From NCBI GenBank assembly GCA_023525975.1, contig CM042021.1, forward strand, positions 102,283,501 through 102,347,500: DNA of 64,000 bases. The letters are read 5' to 3'. Positions 57,410 through 64,000 of this stretch are shown here, one piece after another. The notes beneath the pieces were generated by a model. That model was not told the origin of the DNA. It saw nothing but the letters and a program-made list of their open reading frames with translations, and did no database searches. This stretch comes from Smallanthus sonchifolius (Eukaryota > Streptophyta > Magnoliopsida > Asterales > Asteraceae). The stretch's first letter is position 1. Each line of letters opens with the position of its first letter. Made by a program: the position numbers and the translations under genes.

Positions 57410-58658
57410 CTATACTATCTAATAAATAAAGGTTTTTCATGCCACGTGTCGTCTCCAAATCCATTCTCATCATTTTTTTCTTGCCTTTCTCTCTTATTAA
57501 ATGCACCTCCATCTTAATATATTTTTAAAAAATACTAATTATACTAATAAAACACATTTATTTTAAATTATATTTTATTATAAAAAACTTTGAAATCTAA
57601 TTATACAACTTTTATTTTCAATCATATAGTAAATGAAAGTCAAATTATATTAAATAATAATTAACGTATTTTTGAAACCCAATTATATATTAATTTTTAC
57701 ATATTTTGAATTTTGTTTTCTATCCTTTATTAGACAATGAATGTGAGTTCATACAAAAGGTTTTATGTTAGATCATACGAAGGGTCTCATGAATTCTATT
57801 TATTCTCTTTGTAATCAGTTCTACAACATATCAATAATACAATCAATCAATTACCAAGTTCAATTTGGTATCAGAGCAGGAGGTTCAAGTTCTTGGATGC
57901 AAAAGTACAAAATATATCCCCCAAAAGGAACTTTCACTCATATAACGTGGGAAAAGTTCAGTCCTAAGAGCTACCAATCTTGTGCAAAACTTTCAACAGT
58001 AAGAGCAACCAATCTCGCCGCCGCTATACAATAGTGGCTCCGCCATACGACGGCAGCGCACCTTTGTGCGTATTTTTCCGGTGACCTACACCTCGCGAGA
58101 GCTAATACGCTTTCGGAATGCTAATGTGCTTCCATGTTTGCGAGGGTTGCATTCATTCCATGACCAATGTGTCACATGGGGGAGAAGAATATGGGAACAA
58201 ACCCCATGGAGTTGAAGTCTCCGGCAAAGACCGGCGGAGAAGAACACAAAAAAGGGCTGATTGGCTTACGATGGTTTTAAACAAAATAAAATAATGGTGC
58301 GAGTGACGAGCGGAAGCACGGCGGAGAAGATTGAAGACCAACTATCTTTTACAGTTTTATGTTTTTACCTTTTCAACCTAAATCGCTCTCGCGCTTAGTT
58401 TGCGGGGGAATATTAGATAATTAATGTGAGGGCATACAAAAGGTTTTATGTTAGATCACTGAAGGGTCTCATAAACTCTATTTATTCTCTTTGTAATCAG
58501 TTCTACAACATATCAATAATACAATCAATCAATTACCAAGCTCAATTTCCTTATTATATGTAATACATTTTTACATCAATAAAATATATACATAAAGATT
58601 TAAAATTTTTATGTATTGATGTTTTTCACTCGGTGTGTATTATACGGGTTCTAAGCTA

Positions 58659-58659
<1 letters not shown>
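57410..58659 (+). mobile_element. Helitron interrupted by a TRIM
   Basis: It starts TCTATACTATC after an A and ends CTAG before a T, with a degenerate hairpin near 58632-58648. Subtracting the TRIM leaves about 430 bp. It resembles the Helitron at 30063. Confidence 0.7.
57728..58547 (+). mobile_element. TRIM with 139/137-bp LTRs and unusual termini
   Basis: LTRs 57728-57866 and 58411-58547 both start TATTAGA and end CAATT. The primer-binding site TGGTATCAGAGC (57867-57878) follows at once, and a GCGGGGGAA purine tract precedes the second LTR. The 5-bp duplication TCCTT is exact (57723-57727 and 58548-58552). No coding capacity. The ends are not TG..CA. Confidence 0.85.
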
Positions 58660-58663
<4 letters not shown>

Positions 58664-58700
<37 letters not shown>

Positions 58701-58705
58701 ATATA
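58664..58705. repeat. (TA)n microsatellite
   Basis: About 20 TA units with a few interruptions. A similar run at 60667-60712 lies on the other side of the Pack-MULE-like element, consistent with insertion into a TA tract. Confidence 0.9.
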
Positions 58706-59400
58706 GGGTGTAGTTCATATCAAAACCGTCATTTCATTTCAAAACCCTAAAACTTCACCACATTCAATGATGAGTTTCCCTCTTAGTGATCCTACGGTTT
58801 AGATTAATGCTGGTGATTTAATTAATTCTTATATATTTAACTTTTGTGAAAAGGGTAGAATAATCAATAAACATCTAAAATCTTTGGTCCTTTTGCATAG
58901 TGAAAAGTAAATGAAAAGTTGCTTTTAGTCCTTTTTTTTTTTTCATATCTGTTGATCTTTCATTTTATTCACTTCACTCTCATCCTCACATCTCTTGCTC
59001 TAAATCTTCATCTCCATTGAAGAAACCACACCACTCTCTCATCCTCGGATTTTCATCGTCTTCATCTGACCTCACCAGCCACAGCAACCGCAGCGACGTC
59101 GTAACGGCCAATGGCTCGGTCGTTCCGTCTTCTTCTTCGTTCCTCAGCAGCTTCGTCAGAGCTTCGAGTCCTTCCAAATCATCTGATGGTCAAGAGACCC
59201 TTCTTCCGAGTTTGGAGCAGAGCCGTGGCTGATGGGAGCAGAGCCATTTTTCTCACGTGAGAGAAAAAGAGTCATGGCTGATTGTTTTAATCAAGTGAGT
59301 TTATGTTTTCACCTATTTTATCTTTTTGTTTAGTCAGGTGAGAGAAAAACAGCCATGACTGAATGGAGCAGAGCCATTTTTCTCAGCTGAGAGAAAACAG

Positions 59401-59649
59401 ATATCAATCCTAAGATTCTTGGAGAAGTGATTGGGCGGATCATTGGGATCGTGCCTCAGTTCATATTAGAAGAGGTATGTTTTCACCTATTTTATCTTTT
59501 TCTTTACTCGAAATTTTTTGGATTGTGATTATTATTTATTTATTTGGTATGTTTTTGGATTATTATTTATTTGATGGGGATTTAGGACGAAAATTCAATG
59601 GACCCATCGCAATCGGTGCAAAGAGGTGTAACTGAACTTGTCGAAGCAG
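59401..59649 (+). pseudogene. Captured two-exon fragment of an unknown gene
   Basis: Exon 59401-59474 lies between AACAG and GAG|GTATGT and reads INPKILGEVIGRIIGIVPQ then FILEE. The next piece, 59586-59649, follows a TTTAG acceptor in the matching phase 0 and reads DENSMDPSQSVQRGVTELVE then A. The phase match supports real exons. I do not recognise the gene. The last donor is missing. Confidence 0.45.
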
Positions 59650-59889
59650 TTTTTATATTCCCCACATCATCTTCAATGTTTTTATATTCCCCACATCGGT
59701 GAATTAAATATGACACATGGTTAGTTGTTGGGTGAAATTATATTTTTTTTTAGCTTGAGGAATGATTGTCAAAGATAAATTAAATTGTTTTAAATGTTCT
59801 TGATGATGAATTTATTGATGATAAATTTATAAGTATAATTTGATTTTGATATCCCATTTGATTGGGTAAAAAGGGTCCATTGGTTTAAT

Positions 59890-60320
59890 ACTAATGTAAC
59901 TATGATATTAAACCAATGTAACTAAAGTATTACACAAATGTAACGATCTATTAGATAGAAAAAAGTTTCGTTACATTGATAAATTGTTTTTTTGGAAGTA
60001 TAATCCAAGTGAATGCTATTTTTTTACACCAATGTCACGATCTGTATTACGCCAATGTAATAATTGTGACACTAATGTAACTATATTATTTAATTCGTCG
60101 AGCGATTGTTTGTGGGTTATATAATTCATGTTCCTTACACCAGTGTAACCGGTAGCTATATTGATTTAATTTAAAGACGTCTGATTACACCACTGTAACT
60201 AGTAGGTACAGTGATGTTATATTTTTTCACTAATTTTTTTTAATAACCGGTAGTTTGCATTTATGTAAACCATGTTTGTTACACCAATGTAAACGTTCGT
60301 TACATTAATGTAATAAACGA
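59890..60320. repeat. GTTACA/TGTAAC inverted-motif array
   Basis: About a dozen ATGTAAC or GTTACA/TTACACC words, several forming TTACACCAATGTAAC-type palindromes at irregular spacing. Confidence 0.7.
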
Positions 60321-61824
60321 TGTCCGGAAAAAAATTTCGAGACTATAATAGAATTAAAGAGAAAAATGTGATGAGTTTAATGGTAAAATTTTTATAAAAA
60401 ATAACAATGTATAAAAAAGTTACGAAGGTTTTTAAAAAAATGGGAATAATCTCTTTATAAAATTGTTTAATGATACATATATAGATGGAAAATTGAAAGT
60501 ACAACTGCAACAGAAATGTCATCTTCGAAATAAGGATTTCAAGGGTAAATATTCAAATTATCCTTTTTATAAGAAAAAATAAAGAAGGAGGTGTCAATTT
60601 CTAATTGGTTCAAATGAGTTTTAGGGTTTTTACATGAAAAATAAGTTTTGATAGGAAATCAACCATATATATATATATGAATTTTGATTAACTATATATA
60701 TATATATATATATTTATCGATTAACTATATAGTATATATACATATATTTTGTAATGTATACCGAAGTATAGGAATTTGTAAAATAAATAAAAGAGGACTA
60801 ACAATGCTGCATGATGTGCACACGCGGAAAGTTGACGAGTGCAAGGTCATTATATGTAATGAATTTGGAGAACCCGTTAGACCAGTAAGTGAGGAGAAGG
60901 ATGTAGTCGGACAATTCTCTCGATTTTTTGGTACAATAGCTTGTAATCATAGTTATGAATCAATGATCCATAGTTCATGGCAGAAGTTGCCATATAAAGA
61001 AAAGATATGGGGGTATGTCTTGGTAAGGTTTTTAGTAGTTTTATTTCATTTATTTGTTACATTTTCATTTTTAAATGCTAACTTTTTTAAAGAAAAAATA
61101 CGATGTGCCTGATGCTGCTACGACACGGTTTTAAAGAGTATCGGACAGTCATATAATGTACACAAATATCGGTTTAAGCATAAACACTTCTATCAATTTA
61201 AGACAACAAAACAAAGTGGAATAACCAACCTAACAACATTCCAAAAGATGATTTCTCACAATTGTTGCGTTTATGGTGTAATAAAGATGTGATATTTTTC
61301 TTGACAATTTCTCCACTAATAGCATTTGCTATTTAGAGTTGTCTAATAATTGAGTTGTATATATTAATGTGTGTACAGAAACGCTGTTTACGAGCCAAGG
61401 AATCACGCATGTCTAAAAAAAATATGCACACAGCCAGTCCAAAAAGTTTTGCTAGGATTCGTGAGGAGATGGTAATATGTTCTGGTTTTGCTCATGATTT
61501 GTGTCTTTTTTGTTGTTCAATATGCTAATATTTTTATTCATTGATGTTTATATTATTATGGATACAGAAAAATGATGACCCAAACCAAGAATCACCTACT
61601 TTAACCCAGTTGTTTAAACATATACGTAAAAGGAAGGAAGGACGTGCATATGTTGGTACATATGATGACACATCAAGGAAAATTATATGTTCTTTTTACT
61701 TTTAACCTTATGTAAATATCCATGTTTTATGTGTTTTAATATGCATAGGATTAATATGGTTTTGATGAAATCTCCACTCATCCACTCATCCATAGTCTAG
61801 AATTAAGTTTCTGTTATCTAAGCT

Positions 61825-61825
<1 letters not shown>

Positions 61826-61864
<39 letters not shown>
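61826..61864. repeat. (TA)n microsatellite
   Basis: About 19 TA units within an intron of the Transposase_24-like pseudogene. Confidence 0.9.
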
Positions 61865-61867
<3 letters not shown>

Positions 61868-62504
61868 CTTCTTCAATAAATTGTATATATGTGACATATT
61901 TGTTTAACATATTTCAATCTCAAATTTCCCTTTTTTTATTTTAGCATATTACTTGTTCAGATATATAAAATTGTTTTGATAATATTTTTTTGGACAACAT
62001 TGTAGGAACAAATGAAGAACTACAAGCCTATAGCGGATGGTAATGCTACAATAGATCCTTTTCTGGTTGTAATGAACAAAGAGAACTATGGATATCGCCT
62101 ACTTTATGGTAGAGGCGTTACAAATACATTGATAAAAAAAAGTAGACGGTGCTTGCACATCATACATGATTCCTGAGGGGCTGATGGAATCATTCAAAGC
62201 AAATGTTGAAGTTGAGAAAAACCAGTTGCTCGAAATGCGCAAAGAGTTTGAAGAGGATAGTGAAAGAAAAAAAGTCGAGCTCAAAGCTTTGAAGAAAGAT
62301 ATTGATAGCCAACGACAAAACTTGGAAGTTATGATGCGAAAGATTATGAAACCAATACCACTTGGAGATCAAGATCAATAGAATGTTTTCATTTCTCTTT
62401 ATAATTGTAATTGAGACTTTGTGTTGACTATTTAATTATCTGAGTTTGGACAAACATGTTAAAGTAGACCATTTGAATTCATATTAATTAGTAGAATTAA
62501 AATT

Positions 62505-62825
62505 TATGTTACAAAGTTGCATTTTGGTGTAAAAAAGATTGCATTAATTGTAACTAAAATTTGTAAAAATGTTGCATTTAATTTAAAAAAGCAGGTTGCA
62601 TTTTTGCTATTAAAAAGATAATGATTGCATTAAGTCTAGAAAAATGTTGCATTTTTATAGCTAAACTATAATAAATGTTGCATTTAAGTATATAAAAAGT
62701 TGCATTGAAGTGTAGAAAATGTTGCATTTTTGTAACTAAACTAATATAAAAGTTGCATTTGAGTATTAAAAAAGTTGCATTTCAAAGTAAAAAAGTTGTA
62801 TTAGAATATAAAAGGTTGCATAGTA
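62505..62825 (+). repeat. GTTGCATT-rich block
   Basis: About 13 copies of GTTGCATT or a close variant in one orientation, spaced about 20-30 bp. Similar words mark the CACTA end at 41004, so this may be subterminal CACTA sequence, but no terminus follows. Confidence 0.6.
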
Positions 62826-64000
62826 ACTTTGGCTTGCGTCTTTGAAGTGGAGTATGTCTAGATGATGTTCGCAAATGATGCGAAGGACATATTTGAATTC
62901 AGTATATATCAATTAATATAATACGGGAATGTACTTAGAGAAATTGGTAATAACTAGTCAAACGAAGGATATGTGATTGGACGCACACGAGGCGTGTGAC
63001 CTTGATGCTATGAGTTGTTAGCAAAATATCAAGTTTTAGGCGAGGAAATCCATAGCTACATTTTCTAGAGGATGGAAGGTACTTGGAATCAATATAGTGT
63101 AACTTTATAGAGTGAGGTGGATCTATAATATTTATTATGGATGGTTATATTGAAGACAGAAATCTCAATGACTAGTAAAAGAATTGTAGATCGGATAACT
63201 TCCCAATATATGTGGATTAGCAGGGGAGTGAGAAGTCTTCAGCATCCTTGATCAACGAAGTCCTTGGTGTAGCAATCCAACTCTCCAGTCCATGCACGGT
63301 CGTATATGTTAAGTTAGGAGATTCGATGAAGTCAAAATACGCCATACAGTCAATGTAATTTCGTCTAAAATATTTAAAGAAATGATGAGATAGACATCTA
63401 GGTGAAGTATGGTGGTTGTAGTGGTGTTTGTGTCCGAAGGTTCTATGAAAATCAACTAGGTTGGAAGCAAAGAGATTCTAGACAAAGTTATTGTCACGCT
63501 GGTATTTAGATAGGATAGCTGAATCCGTTAAGACCGAATAAAAAGAAAAGGATAGACGAATATTTTCATGTCGTTCTTGGCAACTTGTTGCTAATAAATA
63601 CTTTTTAACTTAAGTTATTGGTTGTACATATTCGGCCATCATCTATAGGACGAGTATTTTGTGTTAGAACTTTTGTTGATTCGCTTCTTATTATCATGTC
63701 CTGAATGTAGCCCACACAATAGGATTTTCCAGAACTCAAGTTTACCTGTAATTTACCATTACAGTTGCGCAACCGTAATCCTAAATTTACCTTACACAAT
63801 CGTCCTACTTTTTCTCCCTTTATGTGTCTAATGTTTATATCATGTTGGGTACACTTAAGGTACTTAGAAAAATCATAGTATTTATGGCCTCACTAATTAT
63901 AGTGCTATAAGTATTGGTCTATATGTGTAAGAATCTAGGACGTTCATATATTTCCTAAGATTTCAAGAGTTGTGAGCTTGAGGTTATAGTCTAGGCCTCA
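62826..64000. other. No gene recognised
   Basis: Even base composition with only short ORFs on both strands. I see no motif, LTR edge or exon I can support. Confidence 0.4.

Larger units (their letters stand above)
58706..60664. mobile_element. Pack-MULE-like element carrying host exon pieces
   Basis: Imperfect inverted ends share TATCAAAAC and AAAACCCTAAAACT (left 58706 on, right up to 60664). The interior has a Ser-rich frame (59017-59232), spliceable exon pieces (59401-59474 and 59586-59649), and an array of GTTACA/TGTAAC words (59890-60320). No transposase. The class is inferred from the ends only. Confidence 0.5.
57232..62381 (+). pseudogene. Transposase_24-like (Ptta/En/Spm family) gene, split and decayed
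   Basis: Exon-like pieces with matching phases: 57232-57358 (acidic, ends RIRKSN), 60794-61032 (RGLTMLHDVHTRKVDE, ending KIWGYVL), 61090-61270 (KYDVPDA then KSIGQSY), 61379-61471 (KRCLRAKESRMSKKNM), 61568-61684 (NDDPNQESPTLTQLF) and 62006-62381 (YKPIADG, YGRGVTNTL, a C-terminal coiled coil). This is the plant protein family linked to CACTA transposons, of unknown biochemical role. It is broken by a one-base loss near 61130, another shift near 61245, a lost donor at 61685 (AT where GT is expected) and an extra base in an A-run at about 62140. The first intron holds several transposons. Confidence 0.75.

Noticed and set aside
60684..61112. 142-codon ORF as a stand-alone gene
   Set aside because: Its first 37 codons are AT-repeat and intron, and its last part reads through the donor at 61033; only the middle is an exon of the Transposase_24-like pseudogene.

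Overview
The window is plant nuclear DNA, most likely from a fructan-storing asterid and probably Asteraceae. The reasons are one complete intron-containing GH32 gene of the cell-wall-invertase/fructan-exohydrolase type, and a dense nest of plant LTR retrotransposons (Ty3/Gypsy Tekay-like, Ty1/Copia SIRE-like and others), MITEs, Helitrons, SINEs and TRIMs. The family assignment is an inference; no species can be named from the sequence alone. There is no bacterial-type operon, CRISPR array or phage.

Layout, left to right. 1-7140: minus-strand Gypsy element (Tekay-like) with gag-pol and a full 5' LTR, inserted into the reverse transcriptase of a plus-strand SIRE-like Copia element. Copia pol resumes at 7141 and is followed by a long spacer with two palindrome arrays, a broken env-like gene (10769-13612) and a 3' LTR from 13645. 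14.1-22.4 kb: fragments, including a Gypsy 3' end, a scrap of a ubiquitin-RPL40 gene, and a 1.63-kb TRIM-like element inside an orphan LTR element. 22.5-29.3 kb: the GH32 gene, six exons on the minus strand, all phases consistent, 585 codons, with several MITEs in its introns. 29.7-31.9 kb: a MULE-like element with a nested Helitron, then a SINE with a 16-bp target duplication. 32055-40695: a complete LTR element with gag and a very long env-like frame but no pol; its LTRs appear identical except for two indels. 41.0 kb: one end of a CACTA-like element. 43.5-46.0 kb: a gag-only Copia element (TR-GAG type). 46.2-53.7 kb: a minus-strand Copia element with decayed pol. 54-57 kb: palindrome-rich MITEs and a TGACC-rich tandem array. 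57.2-62.4 kb: a split pseudogene of the plant Ptta/En/Spm (Transposase_24-like) family whose first large intron holds a Helitron with a TRIM inside it and a Pack-MULE-like element carrying host exon pieces. 62.5-64 kb: GTTGCATT-rich repeats, then unassigned DNA.

Only the GH32 gene looks like a functional host gene, and it carries unusual active-site substitutions. The most interesting transposon biology is the pair of SIRE-like elements. Both carry an env-like gene of the same three-part design. Both also carry element-specific palindromic motifs in the LTR and again in the spacer ahead of the env-like gene. One of them lost pol, yet appears to have moved recently.
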